Shown here one piece after another: positions 24,947 through 35,300 of a stretch of 64,000 nucleotides of DNA. The position numbers were made by a program, and so were the translations under genes. The DNA comes from Fibrobacter succinogenes (GTDB lineage Bacteria > Fibrobacterota > Fibrobacteria > Fibrobacterales > Fibrobacteraceae), in NCBI GenBank assembly GCA_902799745.1, contig CADCBQ010000019.1:1-64000 (forward strand). Reading direction: 5' to 3'. Each line of letters begins with the position of its first letter. Position 1 is the first letter of the stretch. The notes beneath the pieces were generated by a model. That model did not search any database, was not told the origin of the DNA, and was given only the letters and a program-made list of their open reading frames with translations.

Positions 24947-26881
24947 TTAGCGGAGGCTGTCCTTGGCCTTCTTTAAGAATTCTAGTAATTCGGCGTTGGT
25001 CTTGTTCTGCTTCATCATCTTGATGAGCTTGTCCATGATGCCGTTTTCAGTATCGTTCTGGGCGCCCTGACGGAATTTCCAGATAATGTCCTGTTCGTAA
25101 AGGGTAAGCAAGCGGTCTTCTTTACGGGTGCCGGACTTGAAGATATCAATGGCGGGCCAGGTGCGCTTTTCTGCCAAGCGGCGGTCAAGCACCAGTTCCA
25201 TGTTACCCGTACCCTTGAATTCTTCGAAGATCACTTCGTCCATGCGGCTGCCAGTTTCGATCAAGGCGGTGCCGATAATGGTGAGAGAGCCGTTTTTCTG
25301 GATGATTTCGCGAACGGGTTCGCCTGTAATGGTGTGAACGACCTGTCCGTTGGAATCCTTCTGGAAGTCGCCGAGCTTGTCGGCAATCTTACGGGCTGCA
25401 CCGAAGAACTTCTTCGGGAACTGCATGGCGTTCGCATCCACACCGCCCGAAAGAATCTTGCCGGAGTGCGGAATCACCACGTTGTTTGCGCGGGCAAAAC
25501 GGGTGATGGAGTCGAGCAATACCACGACATCCTTCTGCTGTTCCACGAGGCGTTTGGCCTTTTCGAGCACCATGGTGGCCACGCGGGCGTGGTGGTCAGG
25601 CGGTTCATCGAAGGTAGATGCTACCACTTCGGCGCGCAGGTTCGGATTGGCTTCGACCAGTTTGCCGATAATTTCACGCATTTCGGTCACTTCTTCAGGA
25701 CGTTCGTCAATCAGAAGCACCATGATGATAATTTCGGGGTGGTTCTTGGCAATCGCGCGGGTCATGTTCTGCAAAAGAATCGTCTTACCGGTGCGCGGAG
25801 GAGCGAGAATGATACTGCGCTGACCCTTACCGATGGGGGAGAACAAGTCCATCACGCGGGTGCTCAGTTCTTCGGGATCCCATTCGAGCTGAATTTTTTC
25901 GTTCGGGTGAATCGGGGTCAGGTATTCAAATGCAACGCGGCGCTTGATCTTTTCAGGGTCTTCGAAGTTGACCTTGTCTACGCGACGGAGCGCATAGTAC
26001 TTGTCATTCTGATCGCGCGGCGGACGGGCAAGGCCTGCGACGGTATCGCCGATTTTGAGGCCGAGCTTGCGAATCAAATTCTGGCTAACATAAACATCGT
26101 CCGGGCCCTGCTGGTAGTTGAATTCGGTATTGCGCAGGAATCCGTGGCCTTGCGGCGTGACTTCCAGAAGGCCTTCGGCATAAACAATGTTGTTTTCATT
26201 TTCAAGACTTTGTAGTAAAAGTCCCAAGGACTGCTTGCGGTAACGCCTGAAGTCCAGATTTTCCTTTTGAGCGGCGAGTTCCTGCAAGTCGCTCATGGTC
26301 ATCTTGCGGTACTTGCTCCAGCATTCGCGGGCCTTGTTCCAAGCTTCGGAATCCGGTTCCGGCAGCGGAGTAGTGTCTTCTTCTTCGGGTTGGAATCTCT
26401 GGTTCTGGCGATTGTTCTTGTCGAAACGGCGATTGTTCTTGCCAAACTTGTCGAAGCGTCGGTTCTGCTGATTCTGCTGCTGGCCGTTGTTGTCGTTTTG
26501 GTTGGCACCCTGTTCGCCCTGGTTGGCGTTCTGTTGTTCGCCTTGTTCGGCAGGCTTTTCAGCGGGGGCGGCTTCTACATTTTGTACAGGCTTTTCTGCA
26601 GAAGTATTTTCGGCAGCAGGTGCTTTTTCGATGGGAGCTTCTGCAAAAGATTTTTCTTCTTTATTTTCTACAACTTTTTCAACAGGTTCTTTTTCGGACT
26701 TTGTTTCTGCTTTAGTATCGGCAGATTCTTCTTTAGCACGTTTGGGTCTGCCGCGGCGCTTGGGAGTGGAATCCTTTTCTTCAGTATTCACAATTTCCGG
26801 GTTCAATTCAGGAGGAATCTCTGCGCCAGTAGGTTCTTGGTCTGCCAGATAGCTTTTAGAATTCTTTTTAGTTGGAGCCAC
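24947..26881 (-). CDS. rho: Transcription termination factor Rho with long N-terminal extension
   Basis: A 644-residue hexameric RNA helicase that ends transcription. Residues 1 to about 175 are a low-complexity charged region, including an Asn/Gln-rich stretch (QQNQQNRRF). The Rho N-terminal helical domain follows, then the cold-shock RNA-binding fold ([15 protein letters not shown]). The ATPase core has Walker A APPRTGKT, Walker [15 protein letters not shown], the Q-loop region [13 protein letters not shown] and the R-loop region [20 protein letters not shown]. coli Rho has 419 residues, so about 200 are extra. The start is GTG (26881), with AGGA 7 bases upstream. First gene of the rho-proC-activator operon. 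Confidence 0.96.
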   Translation of the reverse strand: MAPTKKNSKSYLADQEPTGAEIPPELNPEIVNTEEKDSTPKRRGRPKRAKEESADTKAETKSEKEPVEKVVENKEEKSFAEAPIEKAPAAENTSAEKPVQNVEAAPAEKPAEQGEQQNANQGEQGANQNDNNGQQQNQQNRRFDKFGKNNRRFDKNNRQNQRFQPEEEDTTPLPEPDSEAWNKARECWSKYRKMTMSDLQELAAQKENLDFRRYRKQSLGLLLQSLENENNIVYAEGLLEVTPQGHGFLRNTEFNYQQGPDDVYVSQNLIRKLGLKIGDTVAGLARPPRDQNDKYYALRRVDKVNFEDPEKIKRRVAFEYLTPIHPNEKIQLEWDPEELSTRVMDLFSPIGKGQRSIILAPPRTGKTILLQNMTRAIAKNHPEIIIMVLLIDERPEEVTEMREIIGKLVEANPNLRAEVVASTFDEPPDHHARVATMVLEKAKRLVEQQKDVVVLLDSITRFARANNVVIPHSGKILSGGVDANAMQFPKKFFGAARKIADKLGDFQKDSNGQVVHTITGEPVREIIQKNGSLTIIGTALIETGSRMDEVIFEEFKGTGNMELVLDRRLAEKRTWPAIDIFKSGTRKEDRLLTLYEQDIIWKFRQGAQNDTENGIMDKLIKMMKQNKTNAELLEFLKKAKDSLR

Positions 26882-27147
26882 GATGGTGTCCTATTGAATT
26901 AATAAATGAAAATGATGTTAGTTGATAATGTTTAATGTAGTTGAATAAGCCCAGGTCGAACAATATGACCGAAAATATATTGCGGGCTCCGATAAAATAA
27001 CTAAAAAAAATGATTTTGTCACGGAAAAACGCCCTTTTTTCGGAAAAAATTTTGGGACGGTTCGGAGTGCCGTTTGAAACCGCCTGTGGCGGCTTGATTT
27101 TGCGATTTTGTCGTAAAAATGACATTTTGAATATCTATATTTATGAC
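26882..27147. other. Divergent rho / folK intergenic region
   Basis: 266 bases without a supported gene. It is AT-rich next to both starts. The only promoter-like element noted is TATATT at 27136-27141 for folK. A TGCCG/CGGCA-like GC patch near 27066-27093 (CCGCCTGTGGCGG) forms a small hairpin. No conserved RNA was recognised. Confidence 0.4.
27136..27141 (+). promoter_or_regulatory. folK -10 box TATATT, 6 bases before GTG
   Basis: TATATT ends 6 bases before the GTG chosen as the folK start. No Shine-Dalgarno sequence is present. Confidence 0.35.
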
Positions 27148-27657
27148 GTGGATTCTTTAGAAAGAGTTTTTGTTGCCTTGGGCTCAAACCTCCCCGACCG
27201 TTCAAAACACTTGAACGAGGGTCGCGAGATGCTCCGCAAAATTTCTGCGGGCGGGTGGCTAGAAAGTCCCATTTACGAAACTCCACCGGTAGGACCGGCG
27301 GGCCAGGGTCCCTATTTCAATCAAGTCGTGAGTTTCTGGTATTCGGGAACTTCGACGCGCCTGTTGCATTACTTGAAAGGTGCTGAATTTGTTTTGGGTC
27401 GTAAGCCCCGTGGCCATTGGAATTCCCGCGAAATTGATTTGGATCTGCTGTACTTTGGCAAGGAAGTTCGCCAGGGTAGGCCGAACCTTCCGCACCCCCA
27501 GATTGTAAACCGCCAGTTTGTGCTGGTGCCCTTGAACGATATTGCTCCGGAATGGGATGATCCCCAGTTAGGAGTAAAGGTAAAGGAAATTCTTTCGAAT
27601 CTTTTGCAGAAAGAAGAAAAAATCCCGTTCCGCGTCATTACCTCGGAGGAACCCTAA
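27148..27657 (+). CDS. folK: 6-hydroxymethyl-7,8-dihydropterin pyrophosphokinase
   Basis: A 169-residue HPPK that transfers pyrophosphate from ATP to hydroxymethyl-dihydropterin in folate synthesis. Motifs are VFVALGSNLPDR (N-terminal), PVGPAGQGPYFNQVV (pterin loop), REIDLDLLYFG (ATP and Mg2+ site) and LPHPQIVNRQFVLVPL. The start is uncertain. GTG 27148 gives the usual family length and puts the first strand at residue 6, whereas upstream extension adds residues unlike HPPK. It precedes a deoxynucleoside kinase gene by one base. Confidence 0.9.
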   Translation: MDSLERVFVALGSNLPDRSKHLNEGREMLRKISAGGWLESPIYETPPVGPAGQGPYFNQVVSFWYSGTSTRLLHYLKGAEFVLGRKPRGHWNSREIDLDLLYFGKEVRQGRPNLPHPQIVNRQFVLVPLNDIAPEWDDPQLGVKVKEILSNLLQKEEKIPFRVITSEEP

Positions 27658-27658
27658 T

Positions 27659-28309
27659 ATGCTGACAGAAAAAGGCGTCCATTTTTTGGCCATCGAAGGA
27701 GCTATCGGTGTAGGGAAGACTTCTCTTGCAGAAATTATCGCGAATCGCTGGAAGGCGACCCTGATCGAAGAAAACTTCAGGGAAAACCCGTTCCTCGAAA
27801 AGTTCTACCAGAATAAAGAGGCTTATGCGTTCCAGACACAGTTGTTCTTCTTGCTGGACCGTTTAAAGCAGTTGCAGAATTGGGCGCTCCAGAGCGACCT
27901 GTTCCGCGACCTCTTGATTAGCGACTACACATACGACAAAGACCAAATTTTTGCAGCCCAGAACCTGACCGAAAGCGAATACGCCATGTACGATCAGGTG
28001 GCCAAGGCCTTGAACCACGATATTCCGAGGCCCGATTTGGTCGTTTACTTGCAAGCATCGGTTCCGACTCTTTTGAAGCGTATTCATGGCCGCGGCCGCG
28101 CCATGGAAAAGACTATCGAAGGTTCTTACCTGAACGGTCTTTTGGAACGCTTCGACAATTATTTCTGGAACTATCCGTACGCGCCGGTGCTGATTATCAA
28201 TACCGACAATATCGATTTTGTCCACAACGAAAATCATCTGCAGTTGGTGCTCGACGCCATTGCCGCATGCCCCAAGCAGACGACTTATTTTGTACCAGAA
28301 GGTAAATAA
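27659..28309 (+). CDS. Deoxynucleoside kinase
   Basis: A 216-residue dCK/dGK-family kinase that phosphorylates deoxynucleosides for salvage. The P-loop is FLAIEGAIGVGKTS. The ENFRENPFLEKFY segment and the DYTYDKDQIFA (DRS-like) motif bind base and sugar, and RIHGRGRAMEK is the lid arginine cluster. GGAGG lies 9 bases before the ATG. It sits between folK and panC, sharing one base with panC (TAATG). The base specificity cannot be read. Confidence 0.88.
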   Translation: MLTEKGVHFLAIEGAIGVGKTSLAEIIANRWKATLIEENFRENPFLEKFYQNKEAYAFQTQLFFLLDRLKQLQNWALQSDLFRDLLISDYTYDKDQIFAAQNLTESEYAMYDQVAKALNHDIPRPDLVVYLQASVPTLLKRIHGRGRAMEKTIEGSYLNGLLERFDNYFWNYPYAPVLIINTDNIDFVHNENHLQLVLDAIAACPKQTTYFVPEGK

Positions 28310-29160
28310 TGCAAATCGTAACTACTGTTGATTCTCTTCGTCAAGCCATCAAGCCCCTCGCAAAGCAGGGCAAAACCATCGGACTCGTTCCCACCATGGG
28401 AGCCTTGCATGCCGGTCATGGTGCTTTGATCAAGGAATCTGTCAAGGAATGTGATGTGACTGTTGTCAGCGTGTTCCTGAATCCGATCCAGTTTGGTAAA
28501 AACGAGGATTTGGATAAGTACCCCAAGCGTCTGGAAGCCGATGCAAAGCTTGCCGAATCGCTGGGTGCCGATTTCGTATTTGCCCCGAGTGTTTCTGAAA
28601 TGTACCCCGATGGTGATCCGCTGACGCTTGTGCGTGACGAATCCTTGGAAGGTATGTACTGCGGCGCCTATCGCCCCGGCCATTTCCGCGGCGTGCTCAC
28701 GGTTGTTTCCAAGTTGTTCCTGATTTCGGGCTGTAACCACGCCTACTTTGGCGAAAAGGATTACCAGCAGGTGTTCCTGATTGAACGCATGGTGAAGGAC
28801 TTGAATTTCGATATCCAGATTCACCGCGTGAAGATCGTTCGTGAAGAAACGGGCCTTGCCCTTTCGAGCCGTAACGAATACCTGACCGACGAAGAACGTG
28901 CAAACGCCTTGTCGATTAGCGCTGGCTTGAAACAGGCTAAGGAAGCTTATGTCAATGGTGAACGCGCCGTCAGCAAAATCCGCGATATCGTGCTCAAGTC
29001 TATTCTTGGTGCACATGGCATTGTGCAGTTCGTCGAAGTCGTAAATCAGAAGGACCTTCAGAAGTTCGTGGGTATTTTGAGCCCCGAAGACAAGGTTGTG
29101 ATTTTGGTGGCCGCCTTCTTCGGAAAGACTCGCTTGATCGACAACATCGAATTAAACTAG
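28309..29160 (+). CDS. panC: Pantothenate synthetase
   Basis: A 283-residue ATP-dependent ligase joining pantoate and beta-alanine to make vitamin B5. Motifs are VPTMGALHAGHGALI (the HxGH nucleotide-binding motif), FLNPIQFGKNEDLDKYP, CNHAYFGEKDYQQVFLI and GLALSSRNEYLT (KMSKS-like). Length normal. Last gene of folK-dNK-panC, with a 3-base gap to the convergent cyclase gene. Confidence 0.97.
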   Translation: MQIVTTVDSLRQAIKPLAKQGKTIGLVPTMGALHAGHGALIKESVKECDVTVVSVFLNPIQFGKNEDLDKYPKRLEADAKLAESLGADFVFAPSVSEMYPDGDPLTLVRDESLEGMYCGAYRPGHFRGVLTVVSKLFLISGCNHAYFGEKDYQQVFLIERMVKDLNFDIQIHRVKIVREETGLALSSRNEYLTDEERANALSISAGLKQAKEAYVNGERAVSKIRDIVLKSILGAHGIVQFVEVVNQKDLQKFVGILSPEDKVVILVAAFFGKTRLIDNIELN

Positions 29161-29163
29161 CCG

Positions 29164-32100
29164 CTATTTCTCAGTAGCGGTGAACACGCCGTCCCATACC
29201 TCGCCTTCTGCAACAGGCGGGGTTATTTTGTAGGCTTCGCAGCGCTTGATGTACACATGCGAAGGCGTTGTCTTGCTGCCCGGATCGCGGTCGGGGTGGT
29301 GCGGCTCAATTTCAAGGCACTGCTTGAAGAGCTCAATCGCTTCGTCCCATTGCATGTTCAGGTAGCAGGCGCGGGCCTTTTCCCAAATGCCCACGAGTTC
29401 CTTGAGGGTTGCTTCGTTTTCGCAACCGGTCTTTTCCAACAGTTCGAATGTCTTGACCGGTTGGCTCTTACCGATAACGCGAATGGTGTCGAGGGAACGA
29501 TAAATGAAGTAGCCTTCTTCCAAATTCTTTTGCGTGTCTTCGCTAATCTGAATGTAGGCGCCGTACTGCTTGGCTGCACTTTCAAGACGTGCGGCGAGGT
29601 TCACGGCGTCGCCCATCATGGTGTAGTTCTTTCGCATGGTAGAACCCATGTTACCCGTCACGATGTCGCCGGAGTTGATACCGATTCTCATATGCATGTT
29701 GTGCACGACAGTCGGCCACTTGCTGCCTTCGTTAGTCCATTTCCTGCGCAACTTCATGAGCTTGTTCTGCATGTTGACGGCGGTTTCGCAGGCGCTCTGG
29801 GCGTGGTTGGGGAGCGGCATCGGCGCGCCGAAGAATGCGATAATGGCATCGCCTTCGTACTTGTCGAGCGTACCCTTGTTGGCGAGCAGGGTGTCGGTCA
29901 TGGCGGTCAAATATTCGTTCAGCAGTTCAACGAGTTTACTCGGGTCGCCGATTTTTTCGGAGAAGGTCGAGAAACTTGCGATGTCGGTAAAGTAGGCGGT
30001 AATGTTCGATTTTTCGCCACCCAGGGTCGGCATAATTTCGTTGTCCACCATGGCGGCAATCAGTTCGGGAGAAATGTACTGCTTGAAGGCGTTGTTGATG
30101 AAGTTCTTTTCCTTGTTTTCAAAGTAGAACTGCACGACCAGTGCCGTAATGTTGGTAAGCAACATGGCGAGCAACTGCTTTGATACGCCTATGTAAATTC
30201 CGTTCTGGAAGTATTTGTAGGCAACATAGGTGTACACGCACATCAAGAAAACGGACAGGGCGACCGATATGTAGCTCTTGAAGTATAGGCCAAGGAGCAA
30301 GCAGAGCAACGCCAGTAAAATGACGATGACTTGCTGTTTCTTTTCGCTTAAAGTAACAAGGTAATCGTCAGCGAGAATATTCTTGATGATCGTCGCGTGG
30401 ATCAACACGGCGGGGTAGTTTTCTTCGTGCGGGCCAGGAACAAAGTCGAATAGGGCCGCCGCGGCAGAGCCGAGGATGAAAATCTTTCCTTGATAGAATA
30501 GGTTGTCGACGCGTCCCTTGTATACATCGTAGTAAGACAAGTGTTGGAATCGTCTGTTGCTGATTTCGTTGTAGCGACCTTTGTACTTGACTTGGTAGCG
30601 ACCATACTTGTCGATCGGAATGCGCTTGGGTTTTCCGAAACGGAGTTCTTCGCCGGGCTTCAAGTTGTTGATAGCTTCGTCGCTTGCCGATTGAATGTCT
30701 CGAATGACAGCGTCCGAAAGAATGGCCTGGTTCGAGGTCCATTTCTTGATGGCCTTGTTGTAATGGATCTGCATATCAAGCGAAAGAATCATCTTCTTTC
30801 CGGCAGGAATATGCTTGAGCGTGTCTTTGTAGAATTCTAGCGTCTTGATGGAGGCTTCGGTGAAGTCGATGGCTTCGTCTTCGTCATCTTCTTCCTCTTC
30901 GTCGTCGGAGGGCTTCTTTACGATCTGGAAGAATCCTTCTTCATCTTCGTCTTTTCGAATGAAGTGATCTTTGTCGAGGCTTACAGTTTCTTTGTCTTGG
31001 AGGGCTTCGAGCTTGTCGAGCGTTACCTTCATCAACAGCTTCGATTCGTTTTCGTCCAGGGAGCTGCTTGTGCCGCCATTTGAAAGTTCCAATAAGATCT
31101 GGCCTTTTTCGTTTTTGTAGGCGAAAACCTTGTGCGATATTTCAAGAACTCCTTCGCTTGCCTTGTTCTGAATTTTCTTTTCGCTCAAGGTTTCGCGGAG
31201 TTGCAGGAACATGTAATAGCTGAAGTTCGGGTAGGTCGTATGATAGGCTCCGGAGGAATCGCGGTAAATGCCGAACGGCTTACCTACATCAATGTATTGA
31301 CCCATCTTGATGGTAACATCTTTGGGATCCCTGTGGAACAAATGCAAAATGGTCATGAGCGACATGGTGGAGTACACGAAATTTCGGTTGTCTCCGTTCA
31401 TGATGGCTTCGAAAGTTTCCTTATCGGAGGTAATGCTCGTGTCAAGAAGCGAAAGAATGTCTAGCGAAGGGTTCGGGAACCTGTATAGCATCGAAACCTT
31501 GCGCACGACACCGTCGTTATCAGGGTAGGCGTTGACGGAACCGAATTTGGCGCCTGCCTGGGCGAGCTCCGGGAAAATATTGTCGAGGAGGTCCTTGGCT
31601 TCGACATCATCGATTTTATCGACCTGGGTGGTATCGAAAACGGAGGTGTAGCCGATGGCGTCTGCGCGTTCCTGCGTGCTCAGGGGAATCCACTGGGATG
31701 CATGCTTGTACGATTTGCGATCGTCGAACATGTAGCATACAATGGTGTTGCCGCTTTCTTTAACGGCGCTCACCAGCATGGAGTCAAAATTATAGTTGGC
31801 AAGCAACGAGGGGAAAAGGGAATCTACTTCGGCGTCTGGAGAAACTTTCTTAAGGACATTTACGACTTGATTCGTCTTTTGTTTACCAAAATCGGCGCTC
31901 TTGAACAAGATATCGAAACTGATTGCCGATGCGCCACCTTCACTTAAATTCTTGATGACTTTGGCATGAATAGAACGGTCCCATTCGTTGTAGTTACCGA
32001 GTTTTGTCAGAGAGGCTTCGTCAATGTCGACAATGTAAATGTTCTGGTCTAAGCTATCGCTAATCGAAACCCTTTTATGAGTGGTGTTGTCTTCTTCTTC

Positions 32101-32298
32101 TTCGGCTTTTTCGGAATGGGTTGCTGCTTTAAAGAATAAATCGTAAAAGATGTTTTCCATGGCTTCTGCACCGTTTCGGGTAGATCCTTGGATTTCGTTT
32201 TGCGTACTTCCGAAAATAAGGATCATCAAAACAATAAAGGCAGAAATAGAGAAGCCTGATAAAACTTTCTTAATCTTTTTCGAAAACTTTATTTGCAT
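29164..32298 (-). CDS. CHASE2-domain membrane adenylate cyclase
   Basis: A 1044-residue class III nucleotide cyclase. An N-terminal membrane helix (about 14-32) is followed by a large extracytoplasmic CHASE2 sensor (about 75-660). Within it lies an acidic insertion (PSDDEEEEDDEDEAID) near residue 480. Three closely spaced membrane helices follow (about 660-740), then the cyclase domain. Metal-binding Asp residues are in YFTDIASFS and YEGDAIIAFFG. Lys in LDKYEGD and Asp in MMGDAVNLAARLE suggest ATP rather than GTP as substrate. A short TPR-like tail follows (CYLNMQWDEAIELFKQCLEIEP). Convergent with panC; divergent from ftsK with a 50-base shared promoter region. Confidence 0.9.
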   Translation of the reverse strand: MQIKFSKKIKKVLSGFSISAFIVLMILIFGSTQNEIQGSTRNGAEAMENIFYDLFFKAATHSEKAEEEEDNTTHKRVSISDSLDQNIYIVDIDEASLTKLGNYNEWDRSIHAKVIKNLSEGGASAISFDILFKSADFGKQKTNQVVNVLKKVSPDAEVDSLFPSLLANYNFDSMLVSAVKESGNTIVCYMFDDRKSYKHASQWIPLSTQERADAIGYTSVFDTTQVDKIDDVEAKDLLDNIFPELAQAGAKFGSVNAYPDNDGVVRKVSMLYRFPNPSLDILSLLDTSITSDKETFEAIMNGDNRNFVYSTMSLMTILHLFHRDPKDVTIKMGQYIDVGKPFGIYRDSSGAYHTTYPNFSYYMFLQLRETLSEKKIQNKASEGVLEISHKVFAYKNEKGQILLELSNGGTSSSLDENESKLLMKVTLDKLEALQDKETVSLDKDHFIRKDEDEEGFFQIVKKPSDDEEEEDDEDEAIDFTEASIKTLEFYKDTLKHIPAGKKMILSLDMQIHYNKAIKKWTSNQAILSDAVIRDIQSASDEAINNLKPGEELRFGKPKRIPIDKYGRYQVKYKGRYNEISNRRFQHLSYYDVYKGRVDNLFYQGKIFILGSAAAALFDFVPGPHEENYPAVLIHATIIKNILADDYLVTLSEKKQQVIVILLALLCLLLGLYFKSYISVALSVFLMCVYTYVAYKYFQNGIYIGVSKQLLAMLLTNITALVVQFYFENKEKNFINNAFKQYISPELIAAMVDNEIMPTLGGEKSNITAYFTDIASFSTFSEKIGDPSKLVELLNEYLTAMTDTLLANKGTLDKYEGDAIIAFFGAPMPLPNHAQSACETAVNMQNKLMKLRRKWTNEGSKWPTVVHNMHMRIGINSGDIVTGNMGSTMRKNYTMMGDAVNLAARLESAAKQYGAYIQISEDTQKNLEEGYFIYRSLDTIRVIGKSQPVKTFELLEKTGCENEATLKELVGIWEKARACYLNMQWDEAIELFKQCLEIEPHHPDRDPGSKTTPSHVYIKRCEAYKITPPVAEGEVWDGVFTATEK

Positions 32299-32348
32299 AA
32301 TAGAAAGATAATATAATACTATATTTAGGGGGTACTTGCGGAGGCATT
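32299..32348. promoter_or_regulatory. Divergent promoter region, cyclase / ftsK
   Basis: A 50-base AT-rich spacer. On the plus strand TATATT (32320-32325) precedes the strong ribosome site GCGGAGG (32338-32344) of ftsK. On the minus strand TATATT (32315-32310) lies 11 bases before the cyclase ATG. The two -10 boxes almost touch, so transcription is probably mutually exclusive. Confidence 0.4.
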
Positions 32349-35300
32349 TTGGCTACTCAAAAGAAATCATCATCGAAAAAATCGGGAAAATCATCAAAGC
32401 CTTCTAAAAAAGACGATTTTTCGCCGTCTGAACAGAGTTTTGGTGCCATTCTTGGCGGCTGGGCCCTGGTGGGTTTCGGCCTTATATTGATGCTTGGCTG
32501 CATTTGCTCTGCTTATAGCGGAGTAAAAGAAAATGTCTTGGGCCCGTACTTGGGCAAAATGTTCCCGGATGCACTTGCGTTTGTTTTTGGCCGTGTGCCC
32601 TCCTTGTTTGTGACGTCGGCACTTGTGCTGTGGGGCGCTGCCCTGGTGTCTGTTGTTCGACGTGCTCGCTTTATCCGCTATGCGGTCGGGCTTTCGCTTT
32701 TGTCCGTTGTATTTTCGTTCCTATTCTCGCTCCGCAATTATGGTGAAACGAAGGTCGCGAAAGACATGCTGATTCAGGGCGGTGGTGCGTTTGGTCAGTT
32801 CTTTAACCAGTTCGTGGCGGTACCGCTTTTTGGCAAGGCTTCGCTTTTGATGCCGCTGACCATTTCCCTCGTCGTAATAGCCCTGATTTTGGTGATTGCG
32901 TTTGGGCTTCGTCCGAGGCATTTCAAGTTCGTGGTGCAAACGACTAACTGGCTCAAGTCGGTTTTCAAAAAAAAGGAACCGATTGAGGGCGAAGTTTACG
33001 AACCGGTTGATACGCGTCGCATGCCTCAGGTACAGACGAATATGGATTTGCCTGGCGCAGGTCTTCCGCGTGGCGTGTACATGGACGATAATACGGTGAA
33101 TATTCAGCCTGACGGTTTCAAGATTCGTCGCAAGCACAAGGTGACTCCGTTTAATGGACGCAGCAACTGGATGGATGACGAATTCAGCTTGAACGGAACT
33201 ACAGATGAAGTGCCGAACCTTCCGGATGAAGTTTTGCAGACATTAACGCCTCGTCGCGCAAAAGAGGCGGCAGGGACGCTCCCTGATTCAACGAATAATG
33301 GAGTGGGTGGTTACAATCTGGACGAAGATCCCGAAATCCGCAGACTCGAAGATTACTTGCGCCAGAATGGCGGCAAGATGAATGCTCTTGAAATTGTGGA
33401 AGTCAAGGACAAGATTGCGGCCCTTAAGCGTGCCCGCGACTTGATCGCCTGGGAAAAGGATCACCGCGGTCGTATGCAGGTCAAGGGTGATGTGCGCCGC
33501 GAAGGTTCTCCGGTAACAGGTTCCATGGCAACGCGTACGGTAGCTGAAAATGCAATGCCGACGGGAACGATGCCTGCCGCAAAGGGTGCTACGCAAAGAT
33601 CTATGACGCAGGTTCCTGCGGATGATCGCACAATGATGGCGGGCGAGTCGACGGTTTCCGAACCGACTCGTGGAAATATCAATGCCGAAGACTTGCTCGG
33701 TGGCGATGGCGCTGCTGACGATACGTTCGTGCCCGAAGTTTACGGCGCCGATGATGTAGGCGATGTCCCCGAAATGCCGGACGAAACGCTGGGAGCCTCG
33801 ATTGGGGCGGTGCCGAGCGGAAGTTCTACCTCGGGAATGAAGGCGTCCCCGATTCCGCAGCGTGACCCGACGACGGTTTACGACGAATACAAGGTGCCTG
33901 CGATTAGCGATATTCTAGAAGAACATGAGCCGCAGACGGCCGATTACAGCGAAGAAGAATTGAACGCCATCGGCAAGATGCTCGAAGAAAAGCTTGAAAA
34001 CTTCAAGGTGAAGGGCCGCGTAATCGGTTGCGAAACGGGCCCGATGATTACCCGCTTCGAAGTGGAACCGGGCCCGGGCATGAAGGTGAGTCGGTTCTCT
34101 GCTTTGCAAGAAGACTTGGCGCTTCCGCTCCGCGTTTCATCGGTGCGAATTCTCGCTCCGATTCCGGGTAAGGCTGCCGTCGGTATTGAAATTCCGAACC
34201 GCAAATTCCAGACGGTGTACAGCCTCGACGTGTTCCAGAGCGAAAAGTTTAAACCGTCGCCCGAAAAGATCCTGGTGGCTCTCGGTAAAGATATAACCGG
34301 CGAAGCGTTCACGATGGATTTGGCCAAGGCCCCGCACTTGCTGATTGCAGGTCAGACAGGTTCCGGTAAGTCCGTGTGCATTAACGCCCTCATGGCGTCT
34401 ATGCTTTTCAGCAAGACTCCTGACGAACTCCGCATGATTCTGGTGGACCCGAAGGCGGTGGAACTCAAGATGTACGAAAACATCCCGCACTTGCTGGCTC
34501 CGGTGATTACCAAACCTGAAATTGCCATTCAGGCGTTGCAGTGGCTGTGCTATGAAATGGATCGCCGTACTGAAGTCTTGGCGGCGGCGAAGGTGCGTAA
34601 TATTGGTGGCTTTAACGCGAAGTTCGAAGCGGGCGAGTTGCCTGACGAAGTGCCTGAAGAAGACCGTAGTCACCGCATGGCGTTCATCGTGGTGATTATC
34701 GATGAAATGGCGGACCTGATGATGGTCGCCGGCAAGGAAATCGAAAAGAACGTGGCGCGCCTTGCCGCAAAGGCTCGTGCCGTGGGCATTCACCTGGTGC
34801 TTGCAACGCAGCGCCCGTCAGTCAAGGTGATTACGGGTATTATCAAGGCGAACTTGCCGACTCGTATCAGCTTCAAGGTGGCTTCTCAGATTGACGCCCG
34901 CACGGTTATGGACCATGCCGGCGCCGAAAAGCTCCTGGGCCGAGGCGACATGCTTTACAAGGCCGTGAACGATCCGGAACCGGTTCGTGTTCATGGCGCC
35001 TTCCTCAGCGACGAAGAAGCAGAAAAGCTTGCCGATGCCTGCTCCGACCAGAACGTGTTCTACCCGCAGGTGGAATCGTTCGACGTGTCTGACGGCGAAG
35101 GCGACGAAGATGGCGAAGGCGGAGGCAAGGACTTGGGCAAGCTCGACAAGTTGCTCTACGATGTGGCCGTTTGGGCGGTCGAATGCCGCGGGCTTTCGAC
35201 CTCGGCGGTGCAGCGCCACTTTAGCGTGGGCTTCAGCCGAGCCGGTAAAATTGTAGACCAACTTTACAGCCTCGGCGTATGTGGCCCTGCCAAGGGCAAC

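Noticed and set aside
29161..29180. CCGCTA...TAGCGG inverted repeat between panC and the cyclase gene as a terminator
   Set aside because: The stem is only 6 bp, overlaps the cyclase 3' end and has no T run on either side.
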